The notes under the pieces: generated by a model
What the model saw: only the letters and a program-made list of their open reading frames with translations
Database searches by the model: none
What the model was told of the DNA's origin: nothing
Shown: positions 47,800 to 59,184 of the stretch, piece by piece
Position numbering within the stretch: the first letter of the stretch is position 1
How the letters are laid out: each line of letters starts with the position of its first letter
From: Gnetum montanum
Lineage: Eukaryota; Streptophyta; Gnetopsida; Gnetales; Gnetaceae
Direction: 5' to 3'
Assembly (NCBI GenBank): GCA_015680685.1
Contig: MNCI01001939.1
Coordinates: forward strand, 95,727-159,726
Length of the DNA: 64,000 bases
Position numbers and translations under genes: made by a program

Positions 47800-48600
47800 T
47801 GTGCTAGATCTTGCTTAAGGTTGTCAAATGCTTATTAGTAGTGAGTGCTCCACTTGAAGTGGGCTCCCTTATTGATCAGATGTTGCATTAGATGTAGCTT
47901 GTCAATTAACCGGGTGATAAACTTGCATATAAATTGTAACCTACCTTGCAACCCTCATAGCTCCTTAAGGTTGGCCAGTGGTGCTAAGTTGGATATGGCC
48001 TTAAACTTATCAAGGTATATGCATATTCTTGCTTTGGATACTATAAAGCTAAGCATCCAACTTGTTTTGACATCAAAAACACACTTCTTAGTGTTTAACC
48101 TAAGCTCATGTTTTAGGAAGGGTTTAAGCACTAGGTCTAGATCATTTGCATGGTTGTGAGTTACTTTGGACTTAATGACAATGTCATCGATGTAATTGTT
48201 GAGCAAACATAGCATATAATCACTAAAAATATATGTCATCATATGTTAATACATTGCTCTTGTGTTCTTGAGTCCAAAAGACATCATGGTATAGCAAAAT
48301 GTACCCCAAGGGGTCATGAAGGTTGTATTGAGTTGGTGCTCAGGGTTGATCCTAATCTGGTTGTAGCTTGAGAACTTGTCCATGATGGACAACAAGGCAT
48401 GCCTAATTGTGGTATCGTTTAGTTAATTAATACTGGGTAATGAGAAGTTATCTTTGATGGTTGCCTTGTTGAAGTCCCAGAAGTCTATGCAAATGCATAT
48501 ACTACCATTTTTCTTAGGCACACCTATGATGTTGGAGACCCAATCCGCATATCAATAGCCCAAATGAAACTAGCCTTGTAAAGCTTAATGATTTCATCAT
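47800..48600 (-). pseudogene. Element E Ty3/gypsy reverse transcriptase and RNase H start
   Basis: Read on the minus strand: GVPKKNGSICICIDFWDFNK, then KFSSYNQIRINPEHQLNTTF, TPWGTFCYTMMSFGLKN and NYIDDIVIKSK (catalytic YxDD intact), then HELRLNTKKCVFDV. After 47955 it continues with LQGRL-like text and NKGAHFKWS, the RNase H entrance. Two or three stops interrupt it. The style is that of the Tat lineage. Confidence 0.85.
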
Positions 48601-51600
48601 GGAGTACCAATGCCACCTCAGGCTGAACATTCTATGTTTTTTGTTTAACTAGTTTGATGTGGGGATCAAGAATGATGTTGTGTTAGACTAACTAAGAATC
48701 TAGGCCTAGCATGTCCTTGTATGACCATGCAAGTGCTTTGATGTTATTGTTAAGCGCTTTAGTGATATCTTGAGCATGATAGGGCTCTAGTGATGAGCTT
48801 ACATTTAGCATTTTCTATTTGCCATTAGGTGTAGCCACAGGGATTTCAACAAGGGGATCCTTTGTGACATCTCCTTTCTCTAGATCAAGAGCCTTAACTA
48901 GATGGTTAGGCCAATCGAGTGGTTCCTATATGAATGCTATGTATTCATTGTAGGAGGTAGGCTTGAGGTTTAGGCAATGAGGGTCAGTGTATCACTAAAT
49001 GTTGCCATGAGACCTCATGAGGACCAAAGGTTAAGAGATCTGATCCTGCATAGCCATGCCATGTTCCTACAAAAATAAACTAGAGAAACATCAAATGAAA
49101 CTTGTTTGACATAGTTATTATGCACAAATGAAAGAAAGAAATCAAGTAAAAAGTTACCTAAATATGCACATAAATAGTAATGAGAGATAAACATGTTGGT
49201 ACCAATTTTAGGTCTTAGTGGATTATAGATGCGCTAAACATGTTGTTCTAGGAAGGGTTGGCCATGCTCAGAAGTAGGATTGACTGGTGTGTTAGCAAGG
49301 AAATGAAATATCATGATTTTGGGCTAAGTATTATTGACTACATTCTCACCTAACTACACTCTCCAGTAGGTGTTCTTTGTTGAGTGTAGTCCTAGGTTGG
49401 AAGTGGTGCACTTGTTGCTATCTTATTTTTTTGTCTATGGCAATGCTAGGTCTAGGATTATGCATGGGATTTGGAGTTGTAGGAATTTTGCATGCTAGGG
49501 CACGATCATAGAGGATGCCATGGTCCTAGCAATGGCTAAGGATGACCTACCACAGGAGTGTTAAGGGGCAAGAAGTGAGGTAGGGGTCTACATTTTTTTT
49601 CTATTTATGGTCTTGTGTAATGTTAGGGCTTGTGCACCACTTCCCATAGCATGACCATGGGGGCTATGGCTCCTGTTGTGTGGCATGGGCATGAGCACTA
49701 CTTGGGTTTTGGTGGTAGTAGAAAGAAGGACCATAATGTGGATAAGGTTCTACTATGGGGGTAGTAGAGGCATGGCCTCCTAGGATGGTGGGCAAAGTGG
49801 GTTATTGGGCACAACATCATGGGAAGACTACGCTCTCCATCACCATGGGACTATGCTCTCCATGCATGGAAAGCGTAGGTTGCAGGGAGAGTGCTTGGCA
49901 AAATATATCATCTAGAGCCAAAATTTTGTATTTTTTGGGACTACATTATCTACTGAGGTAGTGTAGAGTTAGAAAAATTTTACAATTTTCAGGACTACGT
50001 TCTTCACTAAGGTAGTCTAGAGTTAGTAAAAATTTTTCCAAAATGTTGTTAACCATGCATGATGCTAAACTTGCAAACTGTAGCACTAAGCCTATAAAAA
50101 CATGCTATATCCTAGCAAATGCCAAGCATGTCAAATGAGTTAAGTGACATCCTACACCTATGGGGCCCTAGGATTCATTGCCCAAAATTACATTTCTGCC
50201 AATTCATGCTAATTTATGTAAATAATTTTTATGTGTATCAAAATTTTTCCTTTATGCATGTATACTAATGCTTTGCCTATTACTTATTAATTACAGTGTG
50301 CTATTGAAGTCTATTTTGATAGTGGTTGAGCTCATGGGCATCTTATATTACATGAGTGAACCTGTTCCTAACACACTTATGCTAGATATGCAAGTGGACT
50401 ATCAGGCGGTGTGGTTTCAATAGGGCTCAAGAGTTTTTAGAATAGCTACTACAGCAGTTCAGTGTGATCATGTGGTCACACTTGGTGATGGAGTCTACTA
50501 GTGCCATCACTGAGATGTTGCTACTTAGGACTAACCAAGGCATCCTGAAGTTGAACTTGAATGATCTTGTCGACAACGTTGATGGGGTGAGAGGCTCAGG
50601 TAGAGGCCCTAGGAGTGCTCGTCAGCTATCCAGAGTATGGCACATGATAGGGTTTACTTGTTATAACAATATCAACACCCTTTTTATCATGCAGTGGTTA
50701 CATACCCTATTCTAGAACCCACCTAGAACCACCTATTTTGTTGGAGGGTAAGTGCTTCTATTGCTCTCAAAGTATCCTATGCTATTTGCTCATATGAAGT
50801 TGCTAATGGTTCTATGGTCAATGCCAAGCTTATAGTTGATGAGGATGGCTTGCATGATGACGTGGGTACTCTGGCCTTAACTCGTACTACCTTAGATGTG
50901 TTCTCATCTAGCACAAATGTTTGAGCAACCATGCTTGAGTAGGTGGGGCATGATTTAAAGCCTTACATCTCTTGGTATCCAAATGCATACAAGTGATGTA
51001 GGACCAATGGTTGGTTGGATGCTAGTGAGATCAACAATGAAGAGGTGTTTGTAGCACCACCTCCATCTCATATTTTGTTTATACCATGTACTTATCTATG
51101 TTTTGGCTCATGTGGTTGCTCATGTATGCCTTTTATTTTGCCTCATTTACATGATGCTAATGTTGTTTTGCTTTGTGTTGTAGTAGTGGTTGCCTTAGCT
51201 GAGGTGATGGTGATCATTACAGATCACACAGAGGCCACCCTCATCATGAGATATGGCAATGTGGAGGATGCACAACATTGGCTATGCCACAAAGTGCCAA
51301 GTGCACTAATAGCTTAGCTTACACATGTTGGGATCATGGACCTATTCTTGGCCCTTAGCTCAAGTATCTCGGTGGCTGAAATTGTCACCATCATTAACTC
51401 CTTTAGCAATGACATCAGGTAGTTTGTCATCCCAATGCACATTGTGATAGTACTAGTGGACCTTAGTGAAGCCTTCTTTGCTGATCTCTTTGGCATCCCT
51501 GCTGATGGCCTAATGATTGTTCATAAGGCTTCTAGGGAGGTGGACTGTTGAGGGGAGATCTAGGACTGGTTGGGGACCACTTGATTCTATAAGGGTATAC

Positions 51601-51949
51601 TAATCAAAGATGTGCTAGTGCTTGAGGTATGGGAGCTATACCCTTTATTTCATACTTGTGTCTTTCCAAAGCTACTTTCACAAGGAAAGATCATAGGGGT
51701 GGAACAAGCATGGGTGATGAAGGAGGTGCTACTAAAGGGCACAAGGTTCAATTGGGCAATGTACATAACCACTAGCCTATGTGTGGAGATTTCTAAGCTA
51801 CGATTCAACCTCTAGGCAAGGTCCCATGTCTATTTTGCATTCTTCACAAGATACCTAAAACACCCCAAAAATTTGAAGGCATGCATCCTTCACAAGGCCT
51901 TGCAGTTCACACAGTGCTACGATAGTTCTTTGGGAGGAGAACACTCTGA
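48601..51949. other. Decayed repeat sequence of uncertain origin
   Basis: 48600-49050 probably continues element E pol upstream of RT on the minus strand. From about 50290 the plus strand reads interrupted coding-like text, including a 67-codon stretch at 51612 (FNWAMYITTSLCVEISKLRF) that may be an extra ORF of a gypsy element. I cannot name a family. Confidence 0.35.
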
Positions 51950-53470
51950 ATTTAGGCTAGCCAGTTAGGCAAGTTTTCTACTTTAGGTGTAAACAGGCTC
52001 TACGGATCATCCTACCTATCCACCTAAGTAGTTTACTTAGCTGATAGCCTACTTAGAAGCAATGCGCAGAGTTGACAGCAGTGCCTAGGATGCGTGAAAC
52101 AGTTTGACCAGTTTTCTAAGTCATGGAGTTTTCTATGCTACAACACACCTCGCTATGTACGTAGTAAGCTTCAAAAAAAGATTGCAAAACGAAGTGCGAT
52201 GCTACGCTATGCTATGTAGCATAGCAAAAGCTATACAGTCAGTTCCTTCGCCTGACTTCAAGTCCTTCAGCAATGTCTCTTCTCGTCAAAAAGTGACAGA
52301 GCATGTCTACTGTTATGCTATGCTGAGCTACATGGCACAGTAAGGCATAACAATTCTATGGGGGTGACAGAAGGCAACTCAAAGGGCAGGATCAACAAGT
52401 TTGTAATTCTTGTAACGTAGGAAGTAGAGTTTGTAAATTGGCAAAGTTTTTGCGACTAAGGCCAGTTGCTACACCACGCTACGCTACATAGTGTAGCATA
52501 GCATAGCAAGCATGCAGCCCACATGTAGCGGAATGCACAACAAGGTGCTACACTACACCGAACATGCTACGTTATGAAAAACAACAAAGCATGTAGGTGG
52601 TTGTGCAACATCAATGCACTTCACCTAATTGAACCGTTGACACACATCTCCAGACGCTGATGGTGCAATTACGGTGTAGCAGGCTCATAGTTACGGCATG
52701 ATAGACTCATAGTCACAATGGTTATGCATGTCCAACTATCATGATGGCATGTGCAGCACAGACAAGTCAGCATGGGCCCAAGGAAGGTGGCATCCAAACC
52801 ATCCTTTTCACGTGTCCTTTAGTCCTATAAATACCCCAGTGAGCAACACTAAAGAGACTTTTAGCACTCAAGATCTCTTCTACACATGGTTGATCTTGGA
52901 GACCTTTCTGTAACAAACAAGAAAGTGGGCATTGTAACATTGAGCATTTTAAATTTTCTATTTGACACTACAAATAGTTAGCATTCTCAACTAGCATTTT
53001 GTTCTCTCCCCCTTCTACCACCTTGGTAGAATTTTTGCATTGTCAGCTCCTGAGTCTGTGCCGAAGCGCATAGCCATCTTTTCTCTACATGTCTTGGTTA
53101 CTCACGGGATCTTTGCACTCTGCAACATTGTACAACCGACTATATCCATCCTGACAGAGCAAACCTATAGCTTCGGAGCAGTGCATTTTTCTAATTGCAT
53201 TTTACTTTGTTTCTTGCTTATTACTAGGTTTTACACTATTTTTTGCCCTCTTTACATTTAAGCATTACATTACACTATCATTTCTGTTTTCAAACTACAT
53301 GTTGCAAAAGGCTATATAAACGTCGACTAAGTCCTTGTCTGATCAAAAAAACTATTCAGGGTGCCCCGTATCTGTTCACACCCAGCATGGCCCTCCTGTA
53401 GATACGGGGTCGAGATTGTCGTGATCGTCGACCCCTTGGCGTTTTTCAGCCATTGACATTTTCAGTCACT
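51950..53470 (+). mobile_element. 5' LTR of element A (left end approximate)
   Basis: Non-coding block ending just before the PBS at 53480. It contains a TATA box at 52826-52833 and several short palindromes built on GCTATGCTAC/GTAGCATAGC (52206-52225, 52483-52497). A 10-bp stem CCCCGTATCT / AGATACGGGG lies at 53364-53373 and 53400-53409. Its 3' partner lies beyond the window, so the boundaries cannot be fixed. Confidence 0.6.
52826..52833 (+). promoter_or_regulatory. TATA box in the element A LTR
   Basis: TATAAATA in GTCCTATAAATACCCC, followed by a pyrimidine-rich leader. This is the expected U3/R promoter position. Confidence 0.65.
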
Positions 53471-53479
53471 ATAGTTTTC

Positions 53480-53498
53480 TGGCGCTAGAAGGAGGGCC
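53480..53498 (+). promoter_or_regulatory. Primer binding site of element A
   Basis: TGGCGCTAGAAGGAGGGCC follows the LTR end. It is the undecayed form of the element C site (31350-31368). The matching tRNA 3' end would be GGCCCTCCTTCTAGCGCCA, which I cannot assign. Confidence 0.7.
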
Positions 53499-53589
53499 TT
53501 TAGTTCCCTTTCCATGTGTCACGGTAGTCCTGTAAACCTTTTGCACCTTGATATGCATTAGCATAAACTCGACACCCATTTGTGGTTGT

Positions 53590-53980
53590 TTACGCGTTGT
53601 GTAGTGTAGATCAGTCACTTCGATGGTTCCTCGGGAGCCCTACAAGATGCAAAGCCTTTGATCGCCAGTTAGCTTGTCTGTCTTATGGTAGTCTTGCATG
53701 CGGTCTGTACCCCATCAACATTAGCATATTGTGTGGTACAGATTGGTCGCTTTGACGGTTTCTTAGGGATCCTACGAGATGCAAAGCCTTTGACCATTGG
53801 TTAGCTTGCTCGTCTTATGGTTGGCTTCCATGCACTCTGTACCCTATCGCACACTAGCATAAATGTGACACCTTTTTGTGGTTGTTTACACTTTGTGTGG
53901 TATAGGTTGGTCACCTCAACGATTCCTTAGGAACTTGACAAGACATAAGGCCTTTCTTTTTGATTGCTTCCTAGTTTATT
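53590..53980 (+). repeat. Three degenerate tandem repeats in the element A leader
   Basis: Each unit holds TGTGTGGTAnAGnTTGGTC, a TTCCTTAGG-like block, an ACGAGATGCAAAGCCTTTGA-type block and CTTATGGT, starting near 53600, 53732 and 53894. The spacing is uneven (about 132 and 162 bp). They lie between PBS and gag, where plant gypsy elements often have an untranslated leader. Confidence 0.7.
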
Positions 53981-54089
53981 TGCTTTTCTCATTCGCAAAA
54001 TTGTTAACCTTTCAGTTGCTATTTAATTTTTTTGCTTCTTCTCATTTGCAAAACTGCTTGGCTTAGCAACAATCAATTCTACAACTACT

Positions 54090-55721
54090 ACTGCTAACAC
54101 CTTCAATGTTGAAGTTCCCATCATGGTTCAAGGCAATACTAGGGCCAAACAACCACTAAAGCTGACATTAGAAACACGTCAATCCCTTAGGATTCAAAAT
54201 CAGGGACCTAAGGGATTGGCCCAGCAACACGAGCATTACATCTTCCTCTCTACAAAGGTATAGGCAAATTTGCCCTTGGACGTACACAAACTCAAAGACA
54301 AACGTAGGTTTGAGTTTGCTTACTGCAACAGGAAGGAATTCTTTCCTACTCCTAGTGTTTCCTTAACTTTGACACAGGCGAACAATGGCTGCTAGACCAA
54401 CTAATCCAAATGGCTAGGTTTAGGGAGCAACAGGACACAACGTCCAACTAGGATGATGCCTTGTAGGATGGACAGAAGGAACTTGATTCCCAATCAGACG
54501 AGGGAGATCCAACCAACTCCATTCCTGTCCCTCCTACCCAGTCCTTCTGGGCCAAGCCATTGTTTGTCACGACTCCCTTTGTGATTACACCTATGCTTCT
54601 GCAACCCACGATTACAACTGCTATGGGTAGCCACGTCAATCCTGCGGTGTTTCAACGCCCTCTCTTGCTTGTTTCACTTGCTTCATTTGCAGCTATTATT
54701 CCTTTGCAAACTATTCAACAGTCCATTCCTATAGCACATCATATGCTAATCACAGCTACCCTACCACATGTTCATAATGTGCCTACTTTGCAAACGTATG
54801 CGACTTCTATTTCCATTCCTACCTTCTTGTTTGTTCCACCCACTGTGGTGGGCCCCGGCCTGTCCACATGGTGGGCCCTGGCCCATCCACATGGTGGGCC
54901 CCATTCACTTCTACGCCTATTTTGCAACTATCGCATATGTCTCACTATGTTCGCTCTCAAGCCCACCAAGCCTCACAGTCGACACAATCCAACACGAGGC
55001 TATGGTCTATGTTGCCGACGATGCAAGCGGTCTATCCAGAAGCCCAACCTACAGTTTCTACCCTAACAACACCACCTACCAAGTGGTTCACAATGCAAGA
55101 TGCACCATTTGCGGGGGTCATCGCAATGGTACCGTCGATGGGTCATGCCACTACGCCTACCATACCACAGGTGGGAGCTACCCCTGCAGCTCCCCAACCA
55201 TCCACGTCACAGGGTCTGGACGAAGCGTTCCAGCTCATCTAGACCCTTAATGAGGAAATAAAATGCCTCAAAGCTACTGGGTCTGACACGATACAAGTCA
55301 TGGACTTTTATTAGGATGACCCTATCAGCCCTGTGATCCTTTCTTTGACGTTACCCCCAGGTATGTCTCTCCCACACTTCATGAAGTACGATGGGGAGGG
55401 GGATCCCAACTCACATCTTGTTACCTTCAGTCAGAGTCTCTGCTGTTGCAGCAATGGCCACACACGATTATTCGTATCTTTGCAATGTCCTTAGCTGGGA
55501 AAGCCCTATATGGGTACTGTGTGCTACCAAGCTCATCTATTTCAACTTTGGCAGAACTTCTGACCCAGTTTGTGACATGCTTCAAGTACAACTTGAAGCC
55601 AGAAACCACACTGGATCAGTTGATGAGTGTGAAGCAAGACCCTCTAAAGCTAGTCCAAAAGTTCATGCAGCATTGGAGTGCAACCCTTAATGAAATTCGT
55701 GAGCCCATCGTGGAGGCCCAC
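54090..55721 (+). pseudogene. Element A Gag, part 1 (interrupted by element B)
   Basis: The N-terminal part is Pro/Thr-rich and carries three copies of CACATGGTGGGCCC-like sequence (54845-54902). From about 55200 the Gag fold is clear but frameshifted: PHFMKYDGEGDPNSHLVTF, IIRIFAMSLAGKALYGYCVL, SISTLAELLTQFVTCFKYNL and DPLKLVQKFMQHWSATLNEI. The last codons before the insertion read REPIVEAH, and the text resumes at 63783. Confidence 0.8.
55717..55721. repeat. Left target-site duplication of element B
   Basis: CCCAC here and at 63778-63782, exactly flanking TGATGAG...CTCATCA. An uninterrupted homologous sequence (55938-56262) has a single CCCAC at the same place. Confidence 0.92.
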
Positions 55722-55937
55722 TGATGAGTGGCGAGGTACCCCTACACTCCACCATATGAATACGAGCGTACACGCGCGATCCGGTCGAACTCCGCAGACT
55801 AAATGCCTTAACGCCACAAGAAACACTTGGGGTTAATCGTTCGTTATCTTCCCAGGCTTGCTTGTATGTGTCACGGTGTATGGTTAAGCAAGTCTGAGGT
55901 ATGTGATTTTTTTGGTATTTTCGGCTTATCTTCTATN

Positions 55938-56262
55938 GTATCTTTGCAATGTCCTTAGCTGGGAAAGCCCTATATGGGTACTGTGTGCTACCAAGCTCAT
56001 CTATTTCAACTTTGGCAGAACTTCTGACCCAGTTTGTGACATGCTTCAAGTACAACTTGAAGCCAGAAACCACACTGGATCAGTTGATGAGTGTGAAGAA
56101 AGATCCTCTAAAGCTAGTCCAAAAGTTCATGCAGCGTTGGAGTGCAACCCTTAATGAAATTCGTGAGCCCATCATGGAGGCCCACTTTCTAGCCATCTTT
56201 AAGGATGCAGTGAATGACTTCATCAAGTCTAAATTGTACTACCTTACTCCTCGCACTCTTAG
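55938..56262 (+). other. Misplaced element A gag fragment equal to the empty insertion site
   Basis: Follows a lone N inside the LTR. It repeats the gag text just left of element B and continues without interruption through GAGGCCCACTTTCTAGCC into the text found right of element B (63778 onward). I count five differences from the flanking copies. It therefore represents an allele or another element A copy lacking the insertion, placed here during gap filling. Confidence 0.88.
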
Positions 56263-56511
56263 NNNNNNNNNNNNNNNNNNNNNNNNNNNNNNNNNNNNNN
56301 NNNNNNNNNNNNNNNNNNNNNNNNNNNNNNNNNNNNNNNNNNNNNNNNNNNNNNNNNNNNNNNNNNNNNNNNNNNNNNNNNNNNNNNNNNNNNNNNNNNN
56401 NNNNNNNNNNNNNNNNNNNNNNNNNNNNNNNNNNNNNNNNNNNNNNNNNNNNNNNNNNNNNNNNNNNNNNNNNNNNNNNNNNNNNNNNNNNNNNNNNNNN
56501 NNNNNNNNNNN
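56263..56511. other. Assembly gap (249 N)
   Basis: Directly follows the misplaced gag fragment inside the left LTR of element B. Confidence 0.97.
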
Positions 56512-57159
56512 TACTGAGGCACCTATTTAGCGTACGTGTGATAAGCAGCTAATTCCTTAGCCAGCCGTACACACCTGTGGGTGCTCGTAACTAAGTCGTA
56601 CTTATCACACGATCTAGCCTAGCAATGAGCAGCCGATTCCTCAACTAGCCGTACACATTAGACCCGGGAGTTACCAAGCGCAGAATCCTGGAATACGCTA
56701 CTGGGTTACCAAGCATCCAATGCTCGTAATTGAGTCGTACTCATGCATTGCGTCAAGCAGCCGATTCCTTGACTAGCCGTACACGTCCGTAGACGCTCGT
56801 AATCAAGTCGTACTTGAACGCACTAGGAAAGCAGAAAAGAAAGCAATAAATGAAACCACGTGCTGCAAGGTTTATCCAAACAAGTTCGTCTTTATTGCCG
56901 TACACAACTTGGGTTCAGGTTACAAGCTGCTCGAATAAAGAGCCGTTCACTCTAGGACTCCTACTGCGGGCACATGGGGAAAAATTCTAACTCTGGAGTG
57001 ATCAATCTGCCAGAGCTTCGCTACACTAGCCAGGATTGGGAAATGAAGGGAGTGCCGCCTCTTATTTATAGATATGGCGGTGGGACGCGATATCGCAGGA
57101 GAAGACGTGATATCGCATGGGACGCGATATCGCGGCCTAGTGCAAGTCGCGTCTCATCA

Positions 57160-59184
57160 TACCCCCATGACTGAATGAAAACTCGTCCTCGAGTTCCTTA
57201 CAATGATATCAGGTAGGTATGGGATTATTAGGGGAAATGGAACTAATGGGATGACATGTGAACGGTCTTTATTACAAGACTTGACAAAAACTGGTGTTCA
57301 TGACAACATGGGTGAACACCTTATTACAATGACATCAGGCCACAGTTGGCAGCTGAGAGAAAAGAGGAGAGAGAATAGAAGAGAAGAAGAGAGAAGAGTC
57401 TTGTTGCTGCCAACGCCTAGATTGCGCCTTTCGTTGTCCATCTGTAAGCGCATTATCAATTCCACTCCTTGCATGCTGCTTCAGCGCTGCTCCATTCCAA
57501 GTGTCTGCTCCAGATCCATTCCGTTGTTGTATGATTGCCATCTGCACACACAACACAATCATATATTAGCAAGGGTAATTGAATCATTAAGTAAAGCATA
57601 CCTTGCTTCGGTTTAGGTTCCTTGGCTAAGTTGTGGTATGGCTAATATGGATCTGGGAAAATGTAGATGATGACTACCGAAGGTATAGGGGTTAGGAAGA
57701 AAAACGAAAAAATCCGGGGCTTAGGATAAAAATCGAAAAATCAGGCCCCGTACCCCCATGACTAATCGCGAACCTCCGGTAGCGTTAGAATGGAGAGAGA
57801 AAAGGAATAGGAATGATAGGTAAAAAGGGACAACTATGGCATCGATAAAAAGGATGTCATGATGGAAATGAACAAAAATGTTAATTAATTGCAAAATGTT
57901 AAGGAAAAGAAGTTAACTAATGTTCCAAATAGGAATGTCAGTGGGTCCTCCCCAAAGCAGGCTCATGCCCTTAATGCCCTGACAATCCCACATTCAAAGA
58001 GTCCGTGGGCTCTGGGAATGTCCTTTGGAACAAGAGTTAAAGTCTTAACCGTAAGAATTTACCAAAAAGAAAACAAAGCATCAACCAAAGTATATACAAT
58101 GATACAACCGGCAATGAGGTGAACAATGGAGAGAAGGATGGGAAGAAAGAGGAATGGAATGGAATCCCAAGAACAAGGTGGTGTACAGCCCCTTGTGTGT
58201 TTGATGATTAATGTGACTTGGCGAATCTCATTCCAACTCTGGCCTCAAACCAACCACTTCCAGTGACTTCGCATCAATGCAGTTGGTTAAATCATCCACT
58301 TGGGTAACAAGGATGCAACTTCGAGAAGCCACCACCATTCCGACGAAACAACAGAGAGAATGGGAAGCGAGAAGGGCCTTAGTTAGAGGGAACACTTTGG
58401 TTCCATAACCAGTGCTTGTAGCCCAAATTTTATTTCGTCTAAGGGGTGTGCTTTGAATCCTCACTTTTAGCTTTTTAGCTTTTTCGTTCTTTTTTTTTTC
58501 TTTTTCTCTTTTTTCCAAATTTTTTCTTCTTTTTTGTTTTGTTTTGTGTTTTTATGCGTGGGGACCACACCATGCAAAGACTTCTTTATTTTTATTGTCT
58601 CAGCTTCCGATTATTGGGTTACATCGGAAAGGTAAGAAAACCCAAGAAGAAAAACATCCGAGCACCCAAGTGAATGACCAACACAAGAGCACCAAGTTCC
58701 CTTGAAGTCACACCCGTTTCAAATCCTTGAGTCCTTCCTTAGTTTGGGAAATGCCCAGTCACTGGTTCGTTAAATTTTTTATTGGAAGGGAGCTGTACAT
58801 TTCCAAGCCAAGGGAACCCATAGACTTGATGGATGGATGGATGAAGTGATCTCATTGCCTGCCATATCAAAAGAACATACCTTAGTATCAACAATGTAAC
58901 TTAAGGTAAAAACCAAACATTAGCAATTAATGAAAAACAGTTCATCCCATCGGTCTGAACACTTATTGGGTGACGAATTTACATGATGGATGACACACAC
59001 ACACACAAAAAGATCGAAAAATATAATGATGTTGTAAAACAAAAACAAGAAAAGTTAAAGAAAGTTGTAAAACAAAAATTAGAAAAGTTAAAGAAATTGT
59101 AAAACAAAAATGTGAAAAACAAAAACGTTGTAAAACAAAAATGTGTAAAACAAAAACTGAAAAAGAACTGAGGGCCCCATATGA
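57160..59184 (-). other. Non-coding 3' region of element B
   Basis: Between the Gag-protease stop and the 3' LTR. It contains AGTCATGGGGG at 57172-57162 (next to the LTR, the likely polypurine tract) and 57763-57753, an A/T-rich tract, and a minus-strand stretch near 58518-58228 with a Lys/Glu-rich start that I cannot assign. Pol motifs are absent. The corresponding place in element D also holds a T-rich tract. Confidence 0.7.
59028..59165. repeat. Short A-rich tandem repeats
   Basis: GTTGTAAAACAAAAA and close variants recur about seven times, interspersed with GAAAAGTTAAAGAAA. Located just downstream of the Gag-protease stop on the minus strand. Confidence 0.85.

Larger units (their letters stand above)
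55722..57159 (-). repeat. Element B 3' LTR (left), containing an assembly artefact
   Basis: Real LTR sequence is 55722-55936 (matching 62676-62890) and 56512-57159 (matching 63071-63777). Between them lie a misplaced gag fragment (55938-56262) and Ns. About 180 bp of the LTR is therefore missing. The TATA box is at 57061-57070 and AATAAA at 56891-56896 (both minus strand). Confidence 0.92.

Noticed and set aside
54560-55250. Overlapping long frames (168, 160 and 124 codons)
   Set aside because: They are frame-shifted readings of the Pro/Thr-rich part of element A Gag and a short CATGGTGGGCCC repeat, not separate genes.
55476-56262. Apparent tandem duplication of element A gag
   Set aside because: The second copy sits inside an LTR between Ns and spans the uninterrupted insertion site; best explained as misplaced empty-site sequence.
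56974-57174. 66-codon frame recurring at 63533
   Set aside because: Same position in the two LTRs of element B, covering the TATA region and GATATC array; not a protein gene.
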